Positions 41,768 to 51,107 of a stretch of 64,000 bases of DNA are shown piece after piece. Below the pieces are notes generated by a model. That model saw only the letters and a program-made list of their open reading frames with translations, ran no database searches and was not told the origin of the DNA. The position numbers were made by a program, and so were the translations under genes. The first letter of the stretch is position 1; every line of letters starts with the position of its first letter. This stretch comes from Streptomyces sp. NBC_01549 (lineage in GTDB: Bacteria > Actinomycetota > Actinomycetes > Streptomycetales > Streptomycetaceae), in NCBI RefSeq assembly GCF_026339955.1, contig NZ_JAPEPW010000001.1:5658501-5722500 (forward strand), in the 5' to 3' direction.

Positions 41768-42286
41768 ATGAGCGTCGCAGAATCCCGCAGGATTGTCCTC
41801 TTCCGGCATGCGAAAGCCGACTGGCCACAGGTGTCCGACCACGAGCGGCCGCTCGCTGACCGGGGCCGTAAGGACGCAGCCGTCGCCGGACGCAAGCTGG
41901 CCGACACCGGCATCCCGTTCGACATGGCCCTGTGCTCCACGGCGACCCGCACCCGGGACACCTGGAAGCTCGCCGTCCACGAGCTCCCGCACCGGCCGAA
42001 AACCGTCTATGAGGAGCGGCTCTACGAGGCCTCGCCCGGCGAGCTGATCGCCGTACTCAACGAGACCCCGGACGACGCGCACAGCGTGGTCCTGATCGGC
42101 CACAACCCCGGCATCCAGGGCCTCGCCGACATTCTGGCCGGACAGGCCGAGGGCGACACCCGCGCCCGCATGGCCGCCCACGGCTTCCACACCGGCGCCT
42201 TCGCCGTGCTGTCCTTCGAGAGCTCCTGGAAATCCCTGGAGCCCGGCGTGTGCACGCTGACCGACTACTGGGCGCCGACCGAGTAA
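41768..42286 (+). CDS. SixA-like histidine phosphatase
   Basis: The 172-residue protein has the phosphohistidine motif in IVLFRHAKADWP (RHA for RHG), a second His in VVLIGHNPGIQGLAD and conserved Arg residues. SixA proteins remove phosphate from His phosphotransfer proteins. It is the last gene before a terminator hairpin that is now split by an IS1182 element. Confidence 0.88.
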   Translation: MSVAESRRIVLFRHAKADWPQVSDHERPLADRGRKDAAVAGRKLADTGIPFDMALCSTATRTRDTWKLAVHELPHRPKTVYEERLYEASPGELIAVLNETPDDAHSVVLIGHNPGIQGLADILAGQAEGDTRARMAAHGFHTGAFAVLSFESSWKSLEPGVCTLTDYWAPTE

Positions 42287-42303
42287 CCCACCCCGACAGG
42301 GAC

Positions 42304-42317
42304 GGGGGCCCGGCACC
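42304..42317 (+). terminator. Left arm of a terminator hairpin split by IS1182
   Basis: GGGGGCCCGGCACC pairs perfectly with GGTGCCGGGCCCCC at 44120-44133. Without the IS the two arms would flank a five-base AGTAC loop between the convergent sixA and serB genes. Confidence 0.75.
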
Positions 42318-42322
42318 AGTAC

Positions 42323-44114
42323 GGATGCTGTTGGTTAATTCGGGCCTGGTTGCTTCGCCCCACCGCTATGCGGTGGGGCGAAGTGCTGTCAGGGGGCTGG
42401 TGCGTGTGCGGGCTCGGGGTGTGTGGGTGAGCCAGGCGTCGATGCGGATGAGGTTGACGGCGGCGCCGGTGAGTTGGTGTTGGAGGCTGGTCTTGGTCAG
42501 GCCGCGGTAGCGGGATCTGCGCAGGCCGCAGACGTGGACCGCTTGGGAGATGGTGCCCTCGACACCGGCACGGATCTTGTAGCGGTCCTTCCACTCGTCG
42601 GTTGCCTGGAGCTTTCGTGCCTGCTGAAGTACTTCGTATTCGTCGCGGGGCCTGAGGTTGATCTCCCGGCGCCGGGGCTTGGGGGAGTTGACGCATTCCC
42701 GCAGCTGGGGGCAAGCGCCGCAGTCGGCCGGAGAGAACCGGACCCGAATGGTCGGCAGGCCCTCCTCCGAGCGGCGCTCGGCCCATTGCGTGCTGACAAC
42801 ACCGTTCGGGCAGGTCACGTGCTGGTTGTCCCAATCGATGGTGAACGCGTCCTGGCCGAAGGCGCCATCGCCGCGGGCGTGCGGAACAGTCACCGCTTTC
42901 AGCGGTCCGTGCAGGTCGACCCTGTGGTCACGGCCGGCCGCGACCAGGGCGCCACCGTTCGCATAGCCGGTATCCACCCAGTGCTCGCCCGGCAGCAGAT
43001 CCCGCCGGGAGAGTTCGGCGTGGACCGGGGCGGCCATCCGGTCATCGGAGACGCTGCCCAGGGTGGTCACCACGCTCGTGACCAGATGCGGGGTGTCGTC
43101 CTCACACGTCTCAGTGACGTGGACCTTGTATCCGTCCCAGTTGATGTCGCGCTTTCCACCGGTGCGAACTTCCAGGTCATAGGGGGTCACCAGGCGCATC
43201 AGGCCCGGTGGCCGGTCTTTTGGGTCCCGGCGGGCCACCTCACCTTCGACCAGGTGGAAGTACTGAACCCACACCCGCCGCAGCACTTCGACTTCCGACA
43301 GACCTCGCAAGCCTGGCGGCGCGTCCTGGGCCCAGATGTTCCGCAGCAGATACATGCCGTCGTCGCCAACCCGCCGATACGTCTGGTCCCGGCGAGACCG
43401 CTCCTTGGGGAAGCGGGAGTCCTCGGCCCGGGTGGCATAGTGCTTGAACCACTCCGGCCGGGCCCGCTCGCTCAGCCAGCCCGGCTCGGCCAGAGCCACG
43501 GCGTTCAGCGCCGAGCGCAGGGTTTCCGCGACCAGTTCCAGCTGGTTCAGCTCGCGCACCGCCGACAGCACGTGGGTGGAGTCGGTCCGTGCCCGGCCCC
43601 GGGCGGTGACCAGTCCCTGCCGCCGGGCGGCCGTCAGGACCGTGTCCAGGACCTCCCGGCCGCCGTCGGCTGTCACGAGCCGGTCGCGGAACTCCGACAG
43701 CACTGAGAAGTCGAAGCCGGCATCGGCCAGCTCCAGCCCGAGTGCGTATTTCCAGTCGATACGAGCCCGCACCGCCTCCGCCGCCTGCCGGTCGGTCAGC
43801 GCCTCCACGAACTGCAGCACCAGCACCATCGCCAGCCGCCCCGGTGACCAGGCAGGCTTCCCCCGCGCCGGGAACAGGCCAGTGAACTGCCTGTCGCTGA
43901 ACATCGGCCCCAGCTCGTCCCGGACCCGGATCGCCAGGCTCCCCCTCGGGAAGGCGGCCCGCGCCACCCGCACCGTCTCCGCCGGAACCTCGCCGGACCC
44001 GCTCGGCTGCATCGACATCCGCACCCACCCCATACGACAACGTCGGCCGTCAAGACCACAACCGGGTCTTGACGGCCGACGTCACGCACAGGCCCGAATT
44101 AACCAACAGCATCC
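42323..44114 (-). mobile_element. IS1182-family insertion sequence, complete
   Basis: The 1792-bp element has perfect 26-bp terminal inverted repeats (GGATGCTGTTGGTTAATTCG plus GGCCTG at 42323-42348; complement at 44089-44114). It is flanked by AGTAC on both sides (42318-42322 and 44115-44119), a five-base target duplication. Two inner hairpins (42353-42383 and 44042-44080) bracket the transposase gene and would block read-through in both directions. The target was the loop of a terminator hairpin. Confidence 0.92.
42366..44033 (-). CDS. IS1182 family transposase
   Basis: The 555-residue DDE transposase has the N-terminal DUF772-type region (MFSDRQFTGLFPARGKPAWSP, FDFSVLSEFRDRL), a catalytic RTDSTHVLSAVR, the DTGYANGGAL region and a C-terminal zinc-like CGACPQLRECV. 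It appears intact and full-length, so the element may still be mobile. It starts at ATG 44033 next to the right-end hairpin. Confidence 0.93.
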   Translation of the reverse strand: MGWVRMSMQPSGSGEVPAETVRVARAAFPRGSLAIRVRDELGPMFSDRQFTGLFPARGKPAWSPGRLAMVLVLQFVEALTDRQAAEAVRARIDWKYALGLELADAGFDFSVLSEFRDRLVTADGGREVLDTVLTAARRQGLVTARGRARTDSTHVLSAVRELNQLELVAETLRSALNAVALAEPGWLSERARPEWFKHYATRAEDSRFPKERSRRDQTYRRVGDDGMYLLRNIWAQDAPPGLRGLSEVEVLRRVWVQYFHLVEGEVARRDPKDRPPGLMRLVTPYDLEVRTGGKRDINWDGYKVHVTETCEDDTPHLVTSVVTTLGSVSDDRMAAPVHAELSRRDLLPGEHWVDTGYANGGALVAAGRDHRVDLHGPLKAVTVPHARGDGAFGQDAFTIDWDNQHVTCPNGVVSTQWAERRSEEGLPTIRVRFSPADCGACPQLRECVNSPKPRRREINLRPRDEYEVLQQARKLQATDEWKDRYKIRAGVEGTISQAVHVCGLRRSRYRGLTKTSLQHQLTGAAVNLIRIDAWLTHTPRARTRTSPLTALRPTA

Positions 44115-44133
44115 AGTACGGTGCCGGGCCCCC
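44115..44133 (+). terminator. Target duplication plus right arm of the split terminator
   Basis: AGTAC (target copy) is followed by GGTGCCGGGCCCCC, the right arm of the hairpin whose left arm is at 42304-42317. Confidence 0.75.
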
Positions 44134-44156
44134 CGTCGACGTATGTCCGGGCCTCA

Positions 44157-44398
44157 GGGCCTGTCCGGCGGATCATGCCGGAGACGCGGGGCTTGGCACG
44201 CCCTCCCCCAGAGGGGGTACCCCCAGCGGCGTTGTCGTCGGTTGCCGACTCCCCCACTCTCGGCTTCGCTCGAGCGGGGGGGGGACCCCCATCGCGTCGA
44301 CGCCCTCCTCCGCCTTGCAGCTGCACGCACCAAGCCCCGCTCACCAGCGTCGATAAGGCACCGTCGCTTCCCTCCGGCCTGATCCGCCGGACAGGCCC
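44157..44398. mobile_element. MITE with about 28-bp terminal inverted repeats beside serB
   Basis: The ends read AGGGCCTGTCCGGCGGATCA then GCCGGAG on both sides, 27 of 28 bases matching. The element is about 240 bp, has no gene, and contains further hairpins (CCCCCAGAGGGGG and similar). Its right end is followed by CTAG, within which lies the serB stop codon; the left flank is TCAG, so the target duplication is imperfect. It probably depends on an IS5-type transposase, inferred from CTAG. Confidence 0.8.
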
Positions 44399-45609
44399 TA
44401 GTGGTCGCCGAGGTGCATGTCCGCCGCCTCGACCTCTTCGCGGGTGACACCCAGCAGATACAGCACGGTGTCCAGGAAGGGGAAGTTCACCGCGGTGTGC
44501 GCGGCCTGGCGGACGACGGGCTTGGCGTTGAAGGCGACGCCGAGACCGGCCGCGTTCAGCATGTCGAGGTCATTGGCCCCGTCGCCGATCGCCACGGTCT
44601 GGGCGAGCGGCACCCCCGCCTCGGCGGCGAACCGGCGCAGCAGCCGCGCCTTGCCCGCGCGGTCCACGATCTCCCCGGTGACCTTGCCCGTCAGCTTCCC
44701 GTCGACGATCTCCAGCGTGTTGGCCTGCGCGAAGTCGAGCCCGAGTCGCTCCTTCAGATCGTCCGTGACCTGCGTGAATCCGCCCGAGACGACACCAACT
44801 TGGAAGCCGAGCCGCTTCAGCGTACGGATCAGGGTGCGCGCGCCCGGCGTCAGCCGTACCTCCTCGCGCACCTTGGCCACCACCGACGCGTCCAGCCCCT
44901 TGAGCAGCGCCACACGCGCGTGCAGCGACTGCTCGAAGTCCAGCTCCCCGCGCATCGCGGCCGCCGTCACCTCGGCGACCTGGTCCTCGCACCCGGCGTG
45001 CGCGGCGAAGAGCTCGATCACCTCGTCCTGGATGAGCGTCGAGTCCACATCCATGACGACCAGGCGCTGCGCCCTGCGGTGCAGCCCCGCCGCCACCACC
45101 GCGATGTCCACTCCGAGCGCCGCGGCCTCGGTCACCAGCGCGGTGCGCAGCGCCTCGGTCCCCGTACCGGACACGGCGAACTCGACCGCCGTCACCGGGT
45201 ACTTGGCGAGCCGGAAGATACGGTCGATGTTGCCGCCGGTCTTGGTGATCCGGGCGGCGATCGCGGCCGTCGACTCCGCCGTGAGCGGATGCCCGAGAAC
45301 GGTGACGAGGGACCGCCCCAGACCGCGCGGCCGGTTGTCGCCGAGGCCGGAGATGATCTCCGCCTGCATCTTCATCGACTCCGCCCAGCTGTGGACGGTG
45401 GCCCGCAGATCGCCCTCCAGGCCGACCGACGGCTCGGTCACGAGCGCGCACAGCACGATCCGGCCACGGGTGACGACCTGCTCGATGTCGACCACCTCGA
45501 CGGAGTAGGCGGCGAGGGTGTCGAAGAGTCCGGCCGTGATACCCGGCCGGTCCTTGCCGAAGATCTTGACGAGGAGAGTGGGGACCTCGGGGGTCTGCGA
45601 AGGGCTCAT
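44398..45609 (-). CDS. serB: Phosphoserine phosphatase SerB
   Basis: The 403-residue protein has two N-terminal ACT-like regions (LLVKIFGKDRPGITAGLFDTL; LVTVLGHPLTAESTAAI) and a HAD phosphatase domain with DVDSTL (Asp187/Asp189), VVSGGFTQVTDDL and GDGANDLDML. It makes serine from phosphoserine. The start ATG has GGTGGAG five bases upstream. Its stop TAG lies in the CTAG at the MITE boundary. Confidence 0.94.
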   Translation of the reverse strand: MSPSQTPEVPTLLVKIFGKDRPGITAGLFDTLAAYSVEVVDIEQVVTRGRIVLCALVTEPSVGLEGDLRATVHSWAESMKMQAEIISGLGDNRPRGLGRSLVTVLGHPLTAESTAAIAARITKTGGNIDRIFRLAKYPVTAVEFAVSGTGTEALRTALVTEAAALGVDIAVVAAGLHRRAQRLVVMDVDSTLIQDEVIELFAAHAGCEDQVAEVTAAAMRGELDFEQSLHARVALLKGLDASVVAKVREEVRLTPGARTLIRTLKRLGFQVGVVSGGFTQVTDDLKERLGLDFAQANTLEIVDGKLTGKVTGEIVDRAGKARLLRRFAAEAGVPLAQTVAIGDGANDLDMLNAAGLGVAFNAKPVVRQAAHTAVNFPFLDTVLYLLGVTREEVEAADMHLGDH

Positions 45610-45720
45610 GGTGACTCCACCGTATCCGGCACCCAGTGCCTTCCGCCCCTGAGGTCCGTCCAGCGGACGGGGAACACTGGGTGTCGCAGCGGTGTCGAGC
45701 ACGTTGCCTGGCAACGACGG

Positions 45721-47499
45721 TCAGTGACGGTCAGTCCTGCCGCCCGGGCCCGGGCGGCCCGGGAGGCCCCTGGTCGGGCGGCGGCTGCGGCGGAGGCGGC
45801 ACATCGCGCCCCCGTGGCCGCCGCTTCTGCGGACCGGGCGGCGGCGCCATCGGCCGGACGACCGTCGGCGCGCCGTACACGTCGGCGGGCGGGCGCGGCC
45901 GCTCGGCCGGCCGGCCGTCGGCGGGTTCCCGCAGCTCGTCGGGCAGCCGCAGATACGGATTGGTGTCGGGGTTCGCCGGCCGGTACGGCGCGCTCGGGTC
46001 GTACGGCCCGGGCGGCCCGGGCGGTCGGGGAGGTCGGGGGCGGGTGCGGCGACCGGAGGACCGGCCTCACCCAGTGCCAGCGGCGCCGCGCGCCGTCCCG
46101 CGGCCCCGCTCGCGTACGCCAGCAGCGCCCCCGCCGCCCCCGCGCCCGCACCCCACGCGGAGCCGAGCAGCAGCGCCATGCCCAGCTGCCCGTGCAGTCG
46201 GATTCCGGCGCCGAACGCATCGATGCCGAACACCGACAGCGAGGCGTCCACGGACACGTCCGTCAGCCACGCCAGCAGCGGCAGTGCCAGCGCCGTCACG
46301 ATGCCGAGCCGAAGAGCGCAGCGCCCGGCGAAACCGAGGGCACCCCGTCCTCGTACATCGGGAGCAGCCGGTGTTCCCACCGAAGCCGCACCCCGCCCCC
46401 GTACAAAAGGCGTACGCGAGGCGGCGAGGACGCCCGCGAACAGCATCATCACCGCGGCCGCGACCCCCAACAGCCCCACCCGTCCGTCGAGTTCGGCGAG
46501 CCGGCCCAGGGTGACGGGCTGATCGGAGTCGACGCTCAGCAACCGGTCCAGGGGGTGGGGGAGCAGCTTGGCGAGTTCGCCGGTGGCCTTGCCGTCCCAG
46601 GGCACGAAGAGGCCGATCGGGATGCCGAGCCACACCCCGTTGGGCGCGCCGAGCAGCGCGGCGCCCGCGATCAGCTTGGGATGGGGATCGCCGATCGCTG
46701 CGTACGCCGCGGCCGCGAGCCCCGCCAGGACCGCCACCAGGACCACCGTGACCAGCGCGGACGCGGCCGGGCGCACCACCCGGTGCACGCCCTCCCAGCC
46801 GCGCGGCAGCGGGGTGCGCCGGGAGGCGAGCAGGGCGATCACCAGGATTCCGGCCGCCCAGGCCGCACCGCCGAGCAGCGTGGGCACCGTGTCGACCGTG
46901 AAGCCCACGGCCGCCTGCGCCTTCACCAGGTCGCTGATCTTGCCGGGCAGCAGTCCGCCGAGGTCTCCGAGCCCGCCGGGGAGCTTGTCGGTGATGTTCC
47001 CGAGGCCGCCGCCGCCCGTCACCCGGTCGAGGCCGAGCTTGCTCCCGTCGATCGTGATGACGTCGTGCCCGGCCCAGGCGAGCCCGCCCAGCGTCGCCAC
47101 GAACAGCACGACCACCGAGCCCGCGCGCGCGAGGAGTTCGGACGGCGCGATCACAACTCCCGCCCCGCGCAGGGAGCGAAGGAAGAAGAAGGAGAGCAGG
47201 AGCGCGCCCACCAGTCCCACGCCCAGTGGCGTGATCTGTATGGCCGTGTGCGCCTGCGCCCCCTTCAGACCGAAGGCCGACACATCGCCGGACGGTTTGA
47301 CCGCACCATTGGCCCCAAGGGCCACCACCGCCGCGGTCATCGGCCCGAGCGAGCCCGCCGCGTCCGCTCCGACCAGATGCAGACCGAGCGCGGCCGTGCC
47401 CGCCATCCCGATCAACGCCCAGCTCACCGAGGCGATCGCGGACAACAGCACATCCCCCCACGGCAGTCGCCTGCCGTGTCCCACGGTGTCGATGCTCAT
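45721..47499 (-). CDS. Streptophobe family membrane protein, C-terminus probably frameshifted
   Basis: The protein of about 592 residues has some 11-12 membrane helices in the streptophobe layout (WGDVLLSAIASVSWALIGMAGTAALGLHL; GKISDLVKAQAAVGFTVDTVPTLLGG). Such proteins are Streptomyces-specific and of unknown function. After about residue 500 the frame turns into Arg/Thr-rich sequence. A neighbouring frame reads GPYDPSAPYRPANPDTNPYL, then RLPDELREPADG and a Pro-rich tail to a stop at 45731. A one-base indel in the GGGCCGCCCGGGCC run near 46010-46020 would explain this. Confidence 0.82.
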   Translation of the reverse strand: MSIDTVGHGRRLPWGDVLLSAIASVSWALIGMAGTAALGLHLVGADAAGSLGPMTAAVVALGANGAVKPSGDVSAFGLKGAQAHTAIQITPLGVGLVGALLLSFFFLRSLRGAGVVIAPSELLARAGSVVVLFVATLGGLAWAGHDVITIDGSKLGLDRVTGGGGLGNITDKLPGGLGDLGGLLPGKISDLVKAQAAVGFTVDTVPTLLGGAAWAAGILVIALLASRRTPLPRGWEGVHRVVRPAASALVTVVLVAVLAGLAAAAYAAIGDPHPKLIAGAALLGAPNGVWLGIPIGLFVPWDGKATGELAKLLPHPLDRLLSVDSDQPVTLGRLAELDGRVGLLGVAAAVMMLFAGVLAASRTPFVRGRGAASVGTPAAPDVRGRGALGFAGRCALRLGIVTALALPLLAWLTDVSVDASLSVFGIDAFGAGIRLHGQLGMALLLGSAWGAGAGAAGALLAYASGAAGRRAAPLALGEAGPPVAAPAPDLPDRPGRPGRTTRARRTGRRTPTPIRICGCPTSCGNPPTAGRPSGRARPPTCTARRRSSGRWRRRPVRRSGGHGGAMCRLRRSRRPTRGLPGRPGPGGRTDRH

Positions 47500-47728
47500 C
47501 GTCAGACCCCCCGATCCGCGCCGCGGCGTCATCACCGCGGATGTGCCCCTCGCGTGGGATTACCACTCTCCGGTCCGGTTTCAACCCCGTCAACGGAAAC
47601 GGGCAACCCGCCGGTACGCGCTCGTCACATGGCCCGACTTTCGGTCAGGGGCTGCTCCTGAAATAGTTCCCCCCGATGTTCGACATCCCTAGACTCCCTG
47701 TGATGGGGGAACTTCGGGGGACAACTCA

Positions 47729-50245
47729 GTGGGGCATGGAGTGCCGGAACTCGTACTGGAATTGAATGGACGGACCTGGACGCTCGATGCGTCCAGGCCA
47801 TACACCCTCGGACGTGATCCGCAGGGGGACATCGTGCTCGAGGACGCCAGAGTCTCCTGGCGTCACGCCACGATCAGCTGGGACGGCCGGAGTTGGGTCG
47901 TCGAGGACCACGGCAGCACCAACGGCACCTTTGTACAGGGGCAGCGGGTCCACCGGACGGAGATCGGCCCCGGTTCGGCCCTGCACCTCGGCAACGCGAC
48001 CGACGGGCCGCGCCTGAACCTCTCCGGCGCCGCGGCCGCTGTCGCACAGCCTCAGCAGCAGCCCTACGCCGCGCAGGGCGCGAGCCCCGGCTGGGCCCAG
48101 CCGGCGCCACAGCAGCAGACGCCGGAGAAGAGTCACCAGCAGCCGCAGCAGCCCGCGGCGCGAGTGCCGCAGCAGCAGGGACCCGGTGGTGGCGCGGGGG
48201 CGCCGCCGGTCTACGGCGACCGCAGCCCGACCACCTTCTACCAGCTGGACCTCGGCCGGGTGATGCGCATCGGTCGTGCGCTGGAGAACGAGCTGGTCGT
48301 CTCCGACCTCCAGGTCTCGCGCCACCACGCGGAGTTCCACGCGACGCCCGACGGCCGCTTCGAGATCCGCGACCTCGGCTCGCACAACGGCACGTACGTC
48401 AACGGTATGCCGATCGCCAAGGGCGGCTCCGCGCTGCTCGGCCCGAATGACATCGTCGGCGTCGGACACTCGACGTTCCGCCTGGTCGGCGACCACCTCG
48501 AGGAGTTCGTCGACACCGGTGAGGTCTCCTTCTCGGCCCGCCATCTGACGGTGACGGTCGACGGCGGCAAGCAGATCCTCAAGGACGTCTCCTTCGGCGT
48601 CCCCGAGAAGTCGCTCATCGCGGTCATCGGCCCCTCGGGCTCCGGCAAGTCGACGCTCCTGAAGGCGCTCACGGGCTACCGCCCCGCCAACCAGGGCGAC
48701 GTCCTCTACGACAACCGGAACCTGTACAAGCAGTTCGCCGAGCTGCGCCAGCGCATCGGTCTGGTCCCGCAGGACGACATCCTGCACAAGGAACTCACCG
48801 TCAAGAAGGCCCTCAAGTACGCGGCCAAGCTGCGCTTCCCCGCCGACACCACGGGCGAGGAGCGCGAGGCGCGCATAGACGAGGTGCTGCGCGAGCTGAA
48901 GCTGGACATCCACAAGGAGAAGAAGGTCACCTCCCTCTCCGGCGGCCAGCGCAAGCGCGTCTCGGTGGCCCTGGAGCTGCTGACCAAGCCGTCGCTGATC
49001 TTCCTGGACGAGCCGACCTCCGGTCTCGACCCGGGCATGGACCGCGACGTCATGCAGCTGCTGCGCGGCCTCGCCGACGACGGCCGTACGGTCCTCGTCG
49101 TCACGCACTCCGTGGCGGAGCTCGCGATCTGCGACAAGCTGCTGGTGATGGCGCCGGGCGGATCGGTCGCGTACTTCGGTCCGCCGGAGGAGGCGCTCAA
49201 CTTCTTCGGCTACGAGACCTGGGCCGACGTCTTCTCCGCCTTCGAGAACTACCGCGACTACGACTGGGCGGGCCGCTGGAAGGGCTCGCAGCACTACCAG
49301 ATGTATGCCGCGGACATCGACGCCGTCGCCCCGCAGTCGGCCAACGTGACGCCGCCGCAGGCGATGAAGCCGCCGAAGCCGCAGGGCTGGTTCTCCCAGC
49401 TCAGCACGCTGGTACGGCGCTATGTGTCGGTGATCGTGTCCGACAGGGGCTTCCTGGCGCTGACAGTGATCCTGCCGGCCGTGCTCGGCGCGGTGAGCCT
49501 GCTCATCGACCCGGACAAGACCCTGCTGGTGAACGCGCAGGTGAACCCGAAGACCGGCGTGCACGTGCCGAACGGCACGGCCACCACCGTGCTGCTGATC
49601 CTCGCGGTCGGCGCCTGCTTCGCGGGCGCGGCGAACTCCGTCCGCGAGCTGATCAAGGAACGGGTGATCTACGAGCGGGAGCGCGCCACCGGCCTGTCCC
49701 GCTCGGCGTACCTGATGTCCAAGGTGGTCGTGCTCGGTGTGATCACCGTGCTGCAGGGCGCCATGGTCGGCGCCATCGGGTTCACCAGCCGCACCAAGCC
49801 CACCGAGGGCCTGGTCTTCGGCAACTCGGTGCTGCTGGAACTCTCCATTCCGATCATGGCGCTGGGCTTCACCTCGATGATGTTCGGCCTGGTGATCTCC
49901 TCACTGGTGAAGACGTCCGAGAAGACCATGCCGCTGCTGGTCATGTTCGCGATCATCCAGGTCGTGTTCACGGGCTGCCTGTTCATCCTGAACGGCAAGA
50001 TCGGCGTCAACGAGTTCTCGTACCTGATGCCGTCGCGGTGGGCGGTCGGCGCCGCCGGCGCCACGCTGGACTTCAACAACATCAATCCGAACACGGACGA
50101 CCCGTCCAGCACGGACCCGCTGTGGAACCACACGGCGTCGGCCTACGGCATGGACATCGTCGCGCTGCTCGTCCTCGCCGCCGTCTGCGGCTTCTTCGTG
50201 GCCCGCTTCCTGCGCCGCCACGAGCCCGAGGTCATGCGCAAGTAG
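47729..50245 (+). CDS. FHA-domain ABC transporter (ATPase fused to ABC-2 permease)
   Basis: The 838-residue protein has two FHA domains (about 15-100 and 170-255, with GSTNGTFVQG and SRHHAEFHA/SHNGTYVNG motifs) separated by a Gln/Pro-rich linker. An ABC ATPase follows (Walker A GPSGSGKST at about 301-309, signature LSGGQRKR near 404) and then an ABC-2 membrane domain of six helices. FHA domains bind phosphothreonine, so activity is probably controlled by Ser/Thr kinases. A 24-bp terminator hairpin follows. Confidence 0.93.
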   Translation: MGHGVPELVLELNGRTWTLDASRPYTLGRDPQGDIVLEDARVSWRHATISWDGRSWVVEDHGSTNGTFVQGQRVHRTEIGPGSALHLGNATDGPRLNLSGAAAAVAQPQQQPYAAQGASPGWAQPAPQQQTPEKSHQQPQQPAARVPQQQGPGGGAGAPPVYGDRSPTTFYQLDLGRVMRIGRALENELVVSDLQVSRHHAEFHATPDGRFEIRDLGSHNGTYVNGMPIAKGGSALLGPNDIVGVGHSTFRLVGDHLEEFVDTGEVSFSARHLTVTVDGGKQILKDVSFGVPEKSLIAVIGPSGSGKSTLLKALTGYRPANQGDVLYDNRNLYKQFAELRQRIGLVPQDDILHKELTVKKALKYAAKLRFPADTTGEEREARIDEVLRELKLDIHKEKKVTSLSGGQRKRVSVALELLTKPSLIFLDEPTSGLDPGMDRDVMQLLRGLADDGRTVLVVTHSVAELAICDKLLVMAPGGSVAYFGPPEEALNFFGYETWADVFSAFENYRDYDWAGRWKGSQHYQMYAADIDAVAPQSANVTPPQAMKPPKPQGWFSQLSTLVRRYVSVIVSDRGFLALTVILPAVLGAVSLLIDPDKTLLVNAQVNPKTGVHVPNGTATTVLLILAVGACFAGAANSVRELIKERVIYERERATGLSRSAYLMSKVVVLGVITVLQGAMVGAIGFTSRTKPTEGLVFGNSVLLELSIPIMALGFTSMMFGLVISSLVKTSEKTMPLLVMFAIIQVVFTGCLFILNGKIGVNEFSYLMPSRWAVGAAGATLDFNNINPNTDDPSSTDPLWNHTASAYGMDIVALLVLAAVCGFFVARFLRRHEPEVMRK

Positions 50246-50255
50246 TCCCGCGCGG

Positions 50256-50307
50256 ACGTATGCCGAAGGGCGGCACCCCCACCGGGGTGCCGCCCTTCGG
50301 CATACGT
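50256..50307. terminator. 24-bp perfect terminator hairpin after the FHA-ABC gene
   Basis: ACGTATGCCGAAGGGCGGCA then CCCC pairs with its complement across a CACC loop. It serves convergent genes (stops at 50245 and 50328). Confidence 0.9.
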
Positions 50308-50327
50308 GTCAGAGGTCCGCGCAGGCC

Positions 50328-51107
50328 TCAGTACGCGCTGTTGACGTTGTCCATCGAGCCGTACTTGTCGGCCGCGTAGTTGGCGGCGGCCGTGATGTTG
50401 GCGACCGGGTCGTAGATGTTCCACGAGGTGCCGGGCACGTGGTAGGCCTTGAACGTCGGCGGGATCACCTGGAGCAGGCCCTTCGACGGGATGCCGTTGA
50501 TGGCGTTGATGTCCCAGTCGTTGATCGCCATCGGGTTGCCCGAGGACTCGCGCATGATGTTGCGGTACAGCCCGTGGTACGAACCCGGGATGCCCTTGCG
50601 CTTCATGATGTCGAGCGACTGGCGGATCCAGCCGTCGAGGTTGTTGGCGTACGACTTCGTGGCGACCGTCTTCAGGGCGACCGTCTCGATCGCGGGGCGC
50701 TGCACCGAGCGGCTCGCGGCCTGCACCGTGCGCACGTTCTGGGCGACCTTCCTGGCCACGGCCTTCTTGGCCGCGGCCTCGTCGGCGGCCTTCTTCGCTG
50801 CGGCCTCCGCGGCCTTCTGCTTGACGGCGTCGGCGGCCGCCTTCTTCTTCGCCGCGATGGCCTGGGTCTTCAGGCTCACGCCGGCCAGCTGGTCCGTGAG
50901 GCGCGCCTGCACGTTCTTGATCGGGTGCTGGCTGAAGGCGACCGGGGCCGTGGAGATGGCGGCGTCGTCCGTGGTGGTTTGCGTGTGGCTCGGCGCCAGC
51001 GAGAACGCGAGGGCCGCGGCGCCGAGCGCGCCTACGCCGGCGAACGAGAACTTGCGGACCTTGGTCAGCTTCGGACTATGGCCAGGAGTGCGGGTGTTCT
51101 TGGTCAT
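50328..51107 (-). CDS. Secreted SLT-type (lytic transglycosylase-like) protein
   Basis: The 259-residue protein has a signal peptide (KVRKFSFAGVGALGAAALAFSLAPS), an Ala/Lys-rich coiled region (about 105-165), and a C-terminal lysozyme-like SLT domain with catalytic Glu in RNIMRESSGNPMAIN and GIPSKGLLQVIPPTFKAY. It likely cleaves peptidoglycan. ATG 51107 is chosen because upstream codons lack a signal peptide. A long leader precedes it. Confidence 0.88.
   Translation of the reverse strand: MTKNTRTPGHSPKLTKVRKFSFAGVGALGAAALAFSLAPSHTQTTTDDAAISTAPVAFSQHPIKNVQARLTDQLAGVSLKTQAIAAKKKAAADAVKQKAAEAAAKKAADEAAAKKAVARKVAQNVRTVQAASRSVQRPAIETVALKTVATKSYANNLDGWIRQSLDIMKRKGIPGSYHGLYRNIMRESSGNPMAINDWDINAINGIPSKGLLQVIPPTFKAYHVPGTSWNIYDPVANITAAANYAADKYGSMDNVNSAY

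Noticed and set aside
44401..47661. A 1086-codon plus-strand open frame
   Set aside because: It runs antisense to serB and the streptophobe gene and shows no domain.
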